Source of the DNA: Streptomyces aquilus
GTDB taxonomy: Bacteria > Actinomycetota > Actinomycetes > Streptomycetales > Streptomycetaceae
DNA length: 64,000 nt
Direction of reading: 5' to 3'
Assembly: GCF_003955715.1 (NCBI RefSeq)
Contig: NZ_CP034463.1
Coordinates: 7,006,001 to 7,070,000 of the forward strand
Shown here: piece after piece, positions 8,280 to 16,275 of the stretch
How positions within the stretch are numbered: the stretch's first letter is position 1
Layout of the letters: each line of letters starts with the position of its first letter
Made by a program: the position numbers and the translations under genes
The notes under the pieces: generated by a model
The model's database searches: none
Told to the model about the DNA's origin: nothing
What the model saw: the letters and a program-made list of their open reading frames with translations, nothing else

Positions 8280-10694
8280 ATGGCTTCGACGTCCACACCG
8301 CTCACTCTGCCTGTGCTGCCGCTCGACGACGAGGTCGTGCTGCCCGGAATGGTGGTGCCGCTGGACCTGAACGACGCCGACGTGCGTGCCGCGGTGGAGG
8401 CCGCGCAGGCCGCCGCCCGTTCGGAACCCGGCAAGCCGAAGGTCCTGCTGGTGCCAAGGATCGACGGAACCTACGCGAGCACCGGCGTGCTCGGCACCGT
8501 GGAGCAGGTCGGCCGGCTGGCCGACGGCGACCCGGGCGCGCTCATCCGCGGCCGGGGCAGGGTGCAGATCGGTGCGGGAACCACCGGCCCGGGCGCCGCC
8601 CTGTGGGTCGAGGGGACCACGATCGACCAGTCCGTCCCGGAACCGCTGCCCGGCCATGTCGCCGAACTGGTCAAGGAGTACAAGGCGCTCGCCACCGCCT
8701 GGCTGCGCAAGCGCGGCGCCTGGCAGGTCGTCGACCGTGTCCAGGCCATCGACGACGTGTCGGCCCTGGCCGACAACTCCGGTTACTCACCGTTCCTGAC
8801 CACCGAACAGAAGGTCGAGCTGCTGGAGACCGCCGACCCGGTCGCCCGCCTCAAGCTCGCCACCCAGCAGCTGCGCGACCACCTCGCCGAGCAGGACGTC
8901 GCCGAGACCATCGCCAAGGACGTCCAGGAAGGCGTCGACAAGCAGCAGCGCGAGTTCCTGCTCCGCCGCCAGCTGGAAGCCGTACGCAAGGAACTGCGCG
9001 AGCTCAACGGCGAGAAGGACGGCGAGGAGTCCGACGACTACCGCGCCCGCGTGGAGGCCGCCGACCTGCCGGAGAAGGTGCGGGAAGCGGCGCTGAAGGA
9101 GGTCGACAAGCTGGAGCGGTCCTCCGACCAGTCCCCCGAGGGGTCGTGGATCCGCACCTGGCTGGACACCGTCCTCGAACTCCCGTGGAACGAGCGGACG
9201 GAGGACGCGTACGACATCCAGGGCGCCAAGGCGATCCTGGACGCCGAGCACGCGGGCCTGGAGGACGTGAAGGAGCGGATCACCGAGTACCTCGCGGTGC
9301 GCAAGCGCCGCAGCGAGCGCGGCCTGGGTGTCGTGGGCGGCCGCCGTGGCGGTGCCGTCTTGGCGCTCGTCGGGCCGCCCGGTGTCGGCAAGACCTCGCT
9401 CGGCGAGTCCGTCGCGCACGCCATGGGCCGCAAGTTCGTCCGCGTCGCCCTCGGCGGCGTCCGCGACGAGGCGGAGATCCGCGGCCACCGGCGTACGTAC
9501 GTCGGCGCGCTGCCCGGCCGGATCGTGCGGGCCGTCAAGGAGGCCGGGTCGATGAACCCGGTGGTCCTGCTGGACGAGATCGACAAGGTGGGCTCCGACT
9601 ACCGCGGCGACCCGGCGGCCGCCCTCCTGGAGGTCCTGGACCCGGCGCAGAACCACACCTTCCGCGACCACTACCTGGAGGTCGAACTCGACCTGTCCGA
9701 CGTGGTGTTCCTCGCCACGGCGAACGTCCTGGAGGCGATCCCCGAGGCCCTGCTCGACCGTATGGAACTGGTCCGCCTCGACGGCTACACCGAGGACGAG
9801 AAGGTCGTCATCGCCCGTGACCACCTGCTCCCGCGCCAGCTGGAGCGGGCGGGCCTCGACAAGGACGAGGTCACGCTGGAGGAGAGCGCGCTGCGCAAGC
9901 TCGCCGGCGAGTACACGCGCGAGGCGGGCGTCCGCACCCTGGAGCGGTCCATCGCGCGGCTCCTGAGGAAGGTCGCCGCCGAGCACGAACTGGGCGAGCG
10001 GAAGCTGCCGTTCACCGTGACGGACGCGGACCTGCGGGACCTGATCGGCCGTCCGCACCACGTCCCCGAGTCCGCCCAGGACCCGGCGGAGCGCCGCACC
10101 GCGGTGCCGGGTGTGGCGACGGGCCTGGCGGTGACCGGAGCCGGCGGTGACGTGCTGTACGTGGAGGCGTCGCTGGCCGACCCGGAGACGGGCGCGGCGG
10201 GCCTGACTCTCACCGGTCAGCTGGGCGACGTGATGAAGGAGAGCGCGCAGATCGCCCTGTCCTTCCTGCGCTCGCGCGGCGCCGAACTGGAACTGCCGGT
10301 CGGCGACCTCAAGGACCGGGGCGTGCACATCCACTTCCCGGCGGGCGCGGTCCCGAAGGACGGCCCGAGCGCGGGCATCACGATGACGACGGCACTGGCG
10401 TCGCTGCTCAGCGGCCGACTGGTCCGCACGGACGTGGCGATGACCGGCGAGGTCTCCCTGACCGGGCGGGTCCTGCCCATCGGCGGCGTGAAGCAGAAGC
10501 TGCTGGCCGCGCACCGGGCGGGCGTCACGACCGTCATCATCCCCAAGCGCAACGAGGCCGACCTGGACGACGTCCCCGCCGAGGTGCTGGACAAGCTGGA
10601 GGTCCACCCGGTGACCGACGTCCGCCAGGTCCTGGAACTGGCGCTGTCCCCGGCGACGAACGGGGCGACGCCGGAGGTACCGGTGGCGGCGTGA
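8280..10694 (+). CDS. lon: ATP-dependent Lon protease
   Basis: An 804-residue cytoplasmic AAA+ serine protease for misfolded and regulatory proteins. Domains in order: LON substrate-binding N-domain (about 8-205), helical linker with [17 protein letters not shown]+ module with Walker A GPPGVGKT (about 364-371) and Walker [10 protein letters not shown] (about 425-433), and a C-terminal protease domain with Ser697 in KDGPSAGI and Lys738 in [12 protein letters not shown]. The ATG at 8280 is preceded by AAGGGGAGATC; an upstream in-frame ATG at 8259 lacks a ribosome site. Length is normal for LonA. The HAIR operator just upstream implies HspR and heat-shock control. Two strong hairpins follow the gene. 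Confidence 0.97.
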   Translation: MASTSTPLTLPVLPLDDEVVLPGMVVPLDLNDADVRAAVEAAQAAARSEPGKPKVLLVPRIDGTYASTGVLGTVEQVGRLADGDPGALIRGRGRVQIGAGTTGPGAALWVEGTTIDQSVPEPLPGHVAELVKEYKALATAWLRKRGAWQVVDRVQAIDDVSALADNSGYSPFLTTEQKVELLETADPVARLKLATQQLRDHLAEQDVAETIAKDVQEGVDKQQREFLLRRQLEAVRKELRELNGEKDGEESDDYRARVEAADLPEKVREAALKEVDKLERSSDQSPEGSWIRTWLDTVLELPWNERTEDAYDIQGAKAILDAEHAGLEDVKERITEYLAVRKRRSERGLGVVGGRRGGAVLALVGPPGVGKTSLGESVAHAMGRKFVRVALGGVRDEAEIRGHRRTYVGALPGRIVRAVKEAGSMNPVVLLDEIDKVGSDYRGDPAAALLEVLDPAQNHTFRDHYLEVELDLSDVVFLATANVLEAIPEALLDRMELVRLDGYTEDEKVVIARDHLLPRQLERAGLDKDEVTLEESALRKLAGEYTREAGVRTLERSIARLLRKVAAEHELGERKLPFTVTDADLRDLIGRPHHVPESAQDPAERRTAVPGVATGLAVTGAGGDVLYVEASLADPETGAAGLTLTGQLGDVMKESAQIALSFLRSRGAELELPVGDLKDRGVHIHFPAGAVPKDGPSAGITMTTALASLLSGRLVRTDVAMTGEVSLTGRVLPIGGVKQKLLAAHRAGVTTVIIPKRNEADLDDVPAEVLDKLEVHPVTDVRQVLELALSPATNGATPEVPVAA

Positions 10695-10750
10695 CGCCCG
10701 GCCGCGGCGCGAGTTCCGGCCGCGGCATGACGTCCGGTCACCGCAAGCCG

Positions 10751-10822
10751 TCCGGTCGCGGCGTGACGGACGCGACCGGATGAGGTGAAGGCCCGGGTCC
10801 CGTGAGGGAGGCCCGGGCCTTC
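10751..10822 (+). terminator. tandem hairpin terminator between convergent lon and GH25 genes
   Basis: Two perfect inverted repeats follow lon. The first has arms TCCGGTCGCG (10751-10760) and its complement (10771-10780) around a 10-base loop. The second has 11-bp arms GAAGGCCCGGG (10787-10797) and 10812-10822 with a 14-base loop. There is no long T tract, as is common in high-GC actinobacteria. The arrangement could stop transcription from both sides. Confidence 0.75.
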
Positions 10823-10838
10823 GCCGTACGCCGATGTG

Positions 10839-11648
10839 TCAGCCGTTGGCGAGGGCGACGACCCGGTCGAGAGCCCCGTTGAACTTGTCGTGGTCGCCCA
10901 CGGTCGGCCCGGAAGACGTGTACTGCCACATGGTGTAGTAGTCCCACCCCGCCGGCAGCGTCCCCACGGTCGACGCGTAGCGCGCGATCCACAGTGGGTT
11001 GGCGGTGGCGAAGCCGCCGTAGTTGCCCGTGCACTGGGTCCACCAGCTGGTGGCGGTGTAGATGACGGCGTCGCGGCCGGTGCGGGCCTTGTAGCGGTTC
11101 AGGAAGTCGCGGATCCAGGTGACCATTCCGCTCTGCGTCTTGCCGTAGCAGGAGTCGCCGTACGGGTTCCACTCGATGTCGAGGGCGCCGGGCAGCGTCC
11201 TGCCGTCCCTGGACCAGCCGCCGCCGTGGTCGACGAAGTAGTCGGCCTGCGTGGCGCCGCCGGTCGTGTCCGGGGTGGCGAAGTGGTACGCGCCGCGGAT
11301 CATGCCGACGTTGTAGGAGCCGTTGTACTGCTGGGCGAAGTAGGGGTTCGTGTAGTACGTGCCTTCGGTCGCCTTCACGTACGCCCATTTCACCCCGCTG
11401 CTCCACAGCGTGGACCAGGCGACGTTGCCCTGGTGGCCGGAGACGTCCACGCCTTCGGTCTGGGCGGCGCGGGTGTCGCGGGGGGTGCCGTTCTGGCCGT
11501 CGTGGGCGAGGACGCCGATGCCCATGTACGCGGAGCCGCGGGCGGGGGTGTCGGCGGCGGGGGAGGGGGCGGCGGCGAGCAGGGTGCCGACGAGGGCGAC
11601 GAGGGCGGCGAGGAGGGGACGTACCGGTCTGAGTCTGTGCAGGGGCAT
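10839..11648 (-). CDS. secreted GH25 lysozyme (muramidase)
   Basis: A 269-residue exported muramidase. Residues 1-32 form a Sec-type signal peptide (RLRPVRP, a hydrophobic Leu/Ala core, then AAPSPAADT). The mature part is a glycoside hydrolase 25 barrel of the Streptomyces cellosyl type: GVDVSGHQG near the start carries a conserved Asp, VKATEGTYY and MIRGAYHFA are family strands, and the ALDIEWNP segment supplies the acidic catalytic pair. It cleaves the MurNAc-GlcNAc bond of peptidoglycan. It starts at the ATG at 11648. It is divergent from a MarR regulator, with 237 bp shared upstream DNA, and convergent with lon. Confidence 0.93.
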   Translation of the reverse strand: MPLHRLRPVRPLLAALVALVGTLLAAAPSPAADTPARGSAYMGIGVLAHDGQNGTPRDTRAAQTEGVDVSGHQGNVAWSTLWSSGVKWAYVKATEGTYYTNPYFAQQYNGSYNVGMIRGAYHFATPDTTGGATQADYFVDHGGGWSRDGRTLPGALDIEWNPYGDSCYGKTQSGMVTWIRDFLNRYKARTGRDAVIYTATSWWTQCTGNYGGFATANPLWIARYASTVGTLPAGWDYYTMWQYTSSGPTVGDHDKFNGALDRVVALANG

Positions 11649-11885
11649 GCAAGCCTCCGAAAGGCTCGGTGGGGGAACGTACCGGAACGTGGGGGGTGTC
11701 CTGGCGTTCCTGGCGTGGTCATGCCAGTAAGTGCCTGATAAAGAAGCTACGCACGTAGACGAGCACGAGGGAAGAGGGGCCGGAGGCTGCCGTTGGTCTA
11801 AGCCTGCGAAATACTGGCCGAGCTGCGGCGATGACGGCATTTGGCGGAAACTTTCACGACCGGGAAAACCGAGGCAGGGACTGAC

Positions 11886-12380
11886 GTGCACGAAGACACG
11901 AACGGCGGCGGACGCGGAGCCGGCTCCGCCGTGCCCGGGAGTGGTGTGAACCAGCCCGAGTTCCTGGCGCTGGAACGCGAGTTGACCGTGCTGCTGCGGC
12001 GCGCCCGGGCCAACCAGGGCGAGATGGCCCGCGAGGTCCACCCGGATCTGGAGTCCTCCGCGTACGGCCTCCTGGTCCGCCTCGACGAGTACGGCCGCCA
12101 GCGGGCCACGGAACTCGCCGCGTACATCGGCGTCGGCAAGGCGACGATGTCCCGGCAGCTGCGCGCCCTGGAGAACCTCGGCCTCGTCACCCGCGCGCCC
12201 GATCCCGCGGACGGACGGGCCTGGCTGGTGGAGTTGACGGAGGAAGGACGCTCACGGGTGGGCCGGGTACGGGACGCGCGCCGGGCCCGGTATGCGGGGC
12301 GGCTGGCGGACTGGGATCCGCGGGAGGTTTCTGAACTGGCGCGGCTGCTGCACCAGTTGAACCTGGGCATGGAGCGCTGA
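11886..12380 (+). CDS. MarR-family transcriptional regulator
   Basis: A 164-residue regulator with a winged helix-turn-helix of MarR type: a dimerisation helix region (NQPEFLALERELTVLLRRA), the recognition helix region ATELAAYIGVGKATMSRQLRALENLGLV, and the wing RAPDPADGRAWLVELT with the conserved DxR. The GTG at 11886 follows GAGGCAGGGA at good spacing; the longer upstream TTG extension lacks one. It is divergent from the GH25 lysozyme gene and may autoregulate from the shared 237-bp interval, though I do not see a convincing palindrome. The effector is unknown. Confidence 0.88.
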   Translation: MHEDTNGGGRGAGSAVPGSGVNQPEFLALERELTVLLRRARANQGEMAREVHPDLESSAYGLLVRLDEYGRQRATELAAYIGVGKATMSRQLRALENLGLVTRAPDPADGRAWLVELTEEGRSRVGRVRDARRARYAGRLADWDPREVSELARLLHQLNLGMER

Positions 12381-12444
12381 ATCCCTGTCTGACGCACTGG
12401 CCGGCCCGCTAATCTGACCGCCCTGGGGACGGGGGTGGCCTGCG

Positions 12445-15126
12445 ATGACGGTTGGGGCGGGGTGGCGCGGGCGGTGGGTCGGGGGAGCGTTGCTGCTCCT
12501 GGTGCTGCTCGCGGCCGGAGCCGCCCATGTGGGCTGGGTGCGGGGCGCCGACGGGCTGTTGGCGCAGGCTCGGGACCTTTCCCAGGGGCCGGAGGAGAAG
12601 GCCTACCGGGTGACGGACCAGCGGTACCGCGCCGAGGGCCACCCGCCCCGTACCGGCACCACCGAGCTGCGTGTCTTCCCGGACAAGGGTCGGTGGACGG
12701 CGGAGGCGAAGCACGAGCTGGTCCTCGGGGCGACGGACCCCATGGTCAAGGACCTGCGGACCGGCGACCAGACGCTCAGCGCCTGGATGCCGCACATGAT
12801 CTGGCTCGGCGGAACGGCCGACTCCTGCGCTGTGCTCGCCCTCGTCGAGGACACCGAGGCGGGCCCGCTCACCCAGGCGACCCCGACGTCGACGGCATAC
12901 GTCTCCTACACGCAGAAGGCGACCTGGGCCGGGCCGGAGTCCGTGTCGGAGTGCCCTGAGGGGCATGCCACGTTCACCATCGGCGACACGGAAGACCGGC
13001 TGGGCAAGGGCGGCATCTACGACTCCTGGACCATCACCATCGACGCACCTACGCGTCCGGTCCTCAGCGTCAAGGGCGGCACCGTGCTGAGCCAGGGCGA
13101 GCACCGCGCCGAACTGCGTCTCCGCAAGCGGGGCGAGACGCTGACCGTGGTGCTCGGCCCACCGGGGGCCGGGCAGACCTCCGGCAGCCATGAACAGGGC
13201 GCCGCCGCGCACCTCGGCGCGCTGCTCCAGCACGAACCCCCGATGCGGGAGGCGTTCTGGCTGACCGCGGCGATCGCGGCGGTGGCGCTGTGCTGGGCGA
13301 TGCCGTTCGTCCGGGAGTGGTCGCCGCCCGCCGCCCGCCGACGCTGGACCACCCTTGCCACAGTGGCGTGTGTGCTGACCGCCGCCTCGCTGCTGTACAC
13401 CCTCGCCGGTTCGGACGATCCGCCGTGGCCGGGATGGCTCTACCCGGGGCGGGGTGCCCTGCTAGCGGTCTGGTGGTCGGTGCTGCTGCCCTATCTGCTG
13501 ATCGCCTACCTGCTCCGGCTCACGTCGGGACGCGCCCCGCTGCTGCCGGAGCTGTGGCCCGTATTCCTGCCGGCTGCTGTACTGACAGGGACAGCCGTGG
13601 TCTTCGCGGTGGTGGAGGGCACACTGGCGCCCGTCGTGCCCCTGGCCGCCGCCGCGGTGGTGACGCCGGTGGTGGCGTACGGCCTGCGCGGCGGGCTGTG
13701 TGGGCCGGTAGGACGCCGATGGGCGACCACCGCGGCCGGCGGCGCCGTGCTGACCGTCCTGGCCGCGGGACCCGGCACCGCGCTGCCGGAGCGGGAGGAG
13801 CCGTTCCCGGTGTGGGAACTCAGCAACAACTGGACGATGTGGAGCCTGAACTGGGGCTGGTACGCCCTGGTCTGGTACATCGCGATCGCCGTGGAACGGC
13901 GTGCGTGGATGGAGCGGCTGGGGTGGGCCCTGCTGTTCGCGTACACAGCGGGCCTGTCCGTCCTGCAGGCCTGGACTCCGTGGTGGGACCCGGGCTACGA
14001 CGACGGCCCGTGGTGGGTCATCGGACGGCACCCGGCCAATGCCGCGTCCTTCCCGGTCTCACAGCTCGGCCTGGTCCCGGCCATAGCCCTGCTGGCCTTG
14101 CGTGCCCACGCCCGCCGTCACGACGGCTGGCCACCCTACATCCGCACTGCCGCCGTCGGCACGGGGATCGCGGCCGTCGGCTCCGGACTGGCGGCCTACG
14201 AGCCCACGATGTTCGGCAGCACGGCTCAGCGCGGCGGCTACTACCTCGCCCTCCTGATAGCCGCTCTGGGCTTCACCTGGCTGCTGCCACCCGACGACGA
14301 GAAGCGGGCCGTACGGCTGCACGACACCACCGCTGCCGCACACAACCGGCGGATGCACGCCCTGCTGAAGGACCAGACCCTCGCGGCGGGCCGACGCGAG
14401 TTCCTCACCGCCTCCCGCACCGCCCTGGCGGCGGGTGAGCTGACCGCCCGCCAATGGAGCGCGCGCTGGCGAGGACTGGGCGCGCTCGGCCCTCGCGGCA
14501 CGGCACCCCAGCATTCCGTCGACCTCCGGCTGGCTGCCCTCGGCACCTCCGGCGGCCGCTCCGCTCTTCGTAACGGCACCGCCGCCGGCGTCCTGCTCGC
14601 GGCGCTGAGCGTGCCGTGGCTGGCGTACACGGTTCCGCCCTCGCTCAGCGCCGACTTCCCGTACGACGTCCAGGTCTGGGCCTATGGCCTGCGCTGGGCG
14701 GTGTACGGCTTCGTCTACGGCTATGCCTACTCCTGGCTGCGCGGTGGCAGCCCCATCGGCAAGTCCCTGTGCCTGCTGACCGTCGTGCTGCCCGCGGAAC
14801 TCGCCCAGCTCCTCTATCGGGGGCTGGAGCCGAGACGCTTCGCGGAACAGCTGCTGCTCACCACGGGCAACTGCCTCGCCCTCTTCCTGATCCTCGGGCT
14901 GTACTGGGAGGCCCGACTGGTCCGGGTCGCCGGGCTGCGCTGGGGGCAGATCCGCAACTTCCGGTCCCTGTCGGCCGCCGCCGTCCCCGCGACGACGGTC
15001 CTCGTGGCCTCGGCCACCGCGCTGGCCACCGCGATCGTGGGGGTGTGGATCGTGCCGGACGACGCGGCCCCGGCGGACTCCGGCGCGTCGGTGTCGGTCA
15101 GCTCGGAGCCGTCACCGGCACCCTGA
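12445..15126 (+). CDS. large integral membrane protein of unknown function
   Basis: An 893-residue protein I do not recognise with confidence; it resembles uncharacterised membrane proteins found in Streptomyces. Residues 12-30 form an N-terminal membrane anchor, and residues 35-260 a probable extracytoplasmic β-rich domain with two Cys (128 and 170). About ten further helices follow (about 271-289, 302-322, 338-357, 372-390, 395-413, 428-445, 468-485, 492-509, 540-553, 600-614). A cytoplasmic helical segment rich in Arg/Ala (615-705) separates a second group (712-730, 745-765, 774-790, 808-822, 845-870). The tail is Ser/Pro-rich. The ATG follows the MarR gene by 64 bp, so the two may be cotranscribed. 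Confidence 0.7.
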   Translation: MTVGAGWRGRWVGGALLLLVLLAAGAAHVGWVRGADGLLAQARDLSQGPEEKAYRVTDQRYRAEGHPPRTGTTELRVFPDKGRWTAEAKHELVLGATDPMVKDLRTGDQTLSAWMPHMIWLGGTADSCAVLALVEDTEAGPLTQATPTSTAYVSYTQKATWAGPESVSECPEGHATFTIGDTEDRLGKGGIYDSWTITIDAPTRPVLSVKGGTVLSQGEHRAELRLRKRGETLTVVLGPPGAGQTSGSHEQGAAAHLGALLQHEPPMREAFWLTAAIAAVALCWAMPFVREWSPPAARRRWTTLATVACVLTAASLLYTLAGSDDPPWPGWLYPGRGALLAVWWSVLLPYLLIAYLLRLTSGRAPLLPELWPVFLPAAVLTGTAVVFAVVEGTLAPVVPLAAAAVVTPVVAYGLRGGLCGPVGRRWATTAAGGAVLTVLAAGPGTALPEREEPFPVWELSNNWTMWSLNWGWYALVWYIAIAVERRAWMERLGWALLFAYTAGLSVLQAWTPWWDPGYDDGPWWVIGRHPANAASFPVSQLGLVPAIALLALRAHARRHDGWPPYIRTAAVGTGIAAVGSGLAAYEPTMFGSTAQRGGYYLALLIAALGFTWLLPPDDEKRAVRLHDTTAAAHNRRMHALLKDQTLAAGRREFLTASRTALAAGELTARQWSARWRGLGALGPRGTAPQHSVDLRLAALGTSGGRSALRNGTAAGVLLAALSVPWLAYTVPPSLSADFPYDVQVWAYGLRWAVYGFVYGYAYSWLRGGSPIGKSLCLLTVVLPAELAQLLYRGLEPRRFAEQLLLTTGNCLALFLILGLYWEARLVRVAGLRWGQIRNFRSLSAAAVPATTVLVASATALATAIVGVWIVPDDAAPADSGASVSVSSEPSPAP

Positions 15127-15133
15127 CGCCACG

Positions 15134-15919
15134 TCACAACTCCACAAACGCCACCGACGCGTCGTCATGCCGCTTGCTCCGCCCCAGGAACTCCCGCTCC
15201 TCATCAGCGGTCTCCAGCTCCCGCACCCGCGTCACCAACGCCTGGGCGCCCTCCTTGCGTACGAAGGTGAACAGGTCCGTCCAGTCGCCCTCCCGGAACG
15301 TCTCCACCCACCGGGTCGCCCCGTCCGTCAGCGCGGCCAGCGCCCGCACGTCCTCCCGTCGGAGAACCCCCGTCACCGCCCGCCCCGCCACCGACGGGTC
15401 GGCCGCCGCCGTGAAGAAGCCGCCCTCCTTGTTGCGCAGATGCGCGTCGATGTGAGCGTCGGTCGTGAGGGACTCCCGGGGGAGCAGGGCCAGCCGGTCG
15501 TCCGCCAGGACCGTCACCGCTCCGTCCGGCGACTCCACCAGCAGCGTCGAGTCCGACAGGACCAGGTACTCCAGGGCCCGCTCCGACCAGCGGGCCAGCA
15601 CCACTGTCGCCTGTGGTGTGCGTGGGTGAGAAAGGTCACAGCTGTGCGCATGGGAATCGGCGGTACGCGCAACGGCGAGGCTCAGCGCCTCGGACAGCGG
15701 AACATCCGGGAGGGAAACGGTCAGTTCGGTCAGGGCGCCGCCCAGGCGGGAGACGAACCAGGGGACGGAATGCAGACAGCCTGTCGGGCCCTTCGGCGGT
15801 GTGACGCCGTCCAGGACCACCAGTGCTCCGCCCCGCCCGGAGGCCGGGAGGCCGACGCTCGCGAAGTCCTCGTTGGGGCGGGTCGGATCGCCGGGCTCCG
15901 ATACGAGTTCAGTACGCAT
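15134..15919 (-). CDS. PP2C-like protein serine/threonine phosphatase
   Basis: A 261-residue protein with the order of metal-binding motifs of PPM/PP2C phosphatases: RPNEDFA (motif 1), VVLDGVT (motif 2, Asp36-Gly), TVVLARWSERALEYLVLSDSTLL (central strands), LAALTDGATRW (motif 8) and KRHDDASVAFVEL (motif 11). The usual DGxGG is changed to DGVTP, so the second motif is degenerate and activity needs testing. The ATG at 15919 was preferred over one 48 bases upstream because the sequence from MRTELVSEPGD matches a typical family start. It converges on the large membrane protein gene, ending 7 bp from it. Confidence 0.78.
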   Translation of the reverse strand: MRTELVSEPGDPTRPNEDFASVGLPASGRGGALVVLDGVTPPKGPTGCLHSVPWFVSRLGGALTELTVSLPDVPLSEALSLAVARTADSHAHSCDLSHPRTPQATVVLARWSERALEYLVLSDSTLLVESPDGAVTVLADDRLALLPRESLTTDAHIDAHLRNKEGGFFTAAADPSVAGRAVTGVLRREDVRALAALTDGATRWVETFREGDWTDLFTFVRKEGAQALVTRVRELETADEEREFLGRSKRHDDASVAFVEL

Positions 15920-16275
15920 CCAGCCAGTCTGCACGAGCCCTTCACAGGGTTCACGAAAGGCTGGCATCGGTCGCCGAATCGGTGCAGGCGCGCAGGTCAG
16001 GCGTCTGATTTGGGGTGGAATGATTCACTCCGGCCGAGCGCGGCGGCAGATGATGCCATCGTGCGCCCCGGACGTCCAACCGGCCCACCGCGCAAGGCCC
16101 CTGACTGTGCCATGGGAACTTGCTCCCCAACTCCCGTCCGGGGTTCACTCCTTCGAGTGGCGGGTCGGGTGATGCACAACCACTGCCCACTGGCGCTGGG
16201 AGGGTCGGGAACCGTACCGGGAGTACCCGTCAGTTGACGGAGCGTCACCCGGGCCCATGGGTACACGAGTCAGGA
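15920..16275. other. 356-bp intergenic region between divergent phosphatase and cvnA
   Basis: No credible gene is present. It must contain the promoter of the conservon operon and probably that of the phosphatase gene. An imperfect palindrome around GGAATGATTCACTCC (about 16017-16031) is the only structured site I can point to; its role is unknown. Confidence 0.5.

Noticed and set aside
8787..10607. A 606-codon minus-strand open frame opposite lon
   Set aside because: Composition typical of an antisense shadow, while lon on the plus strand has every catalytic motif.
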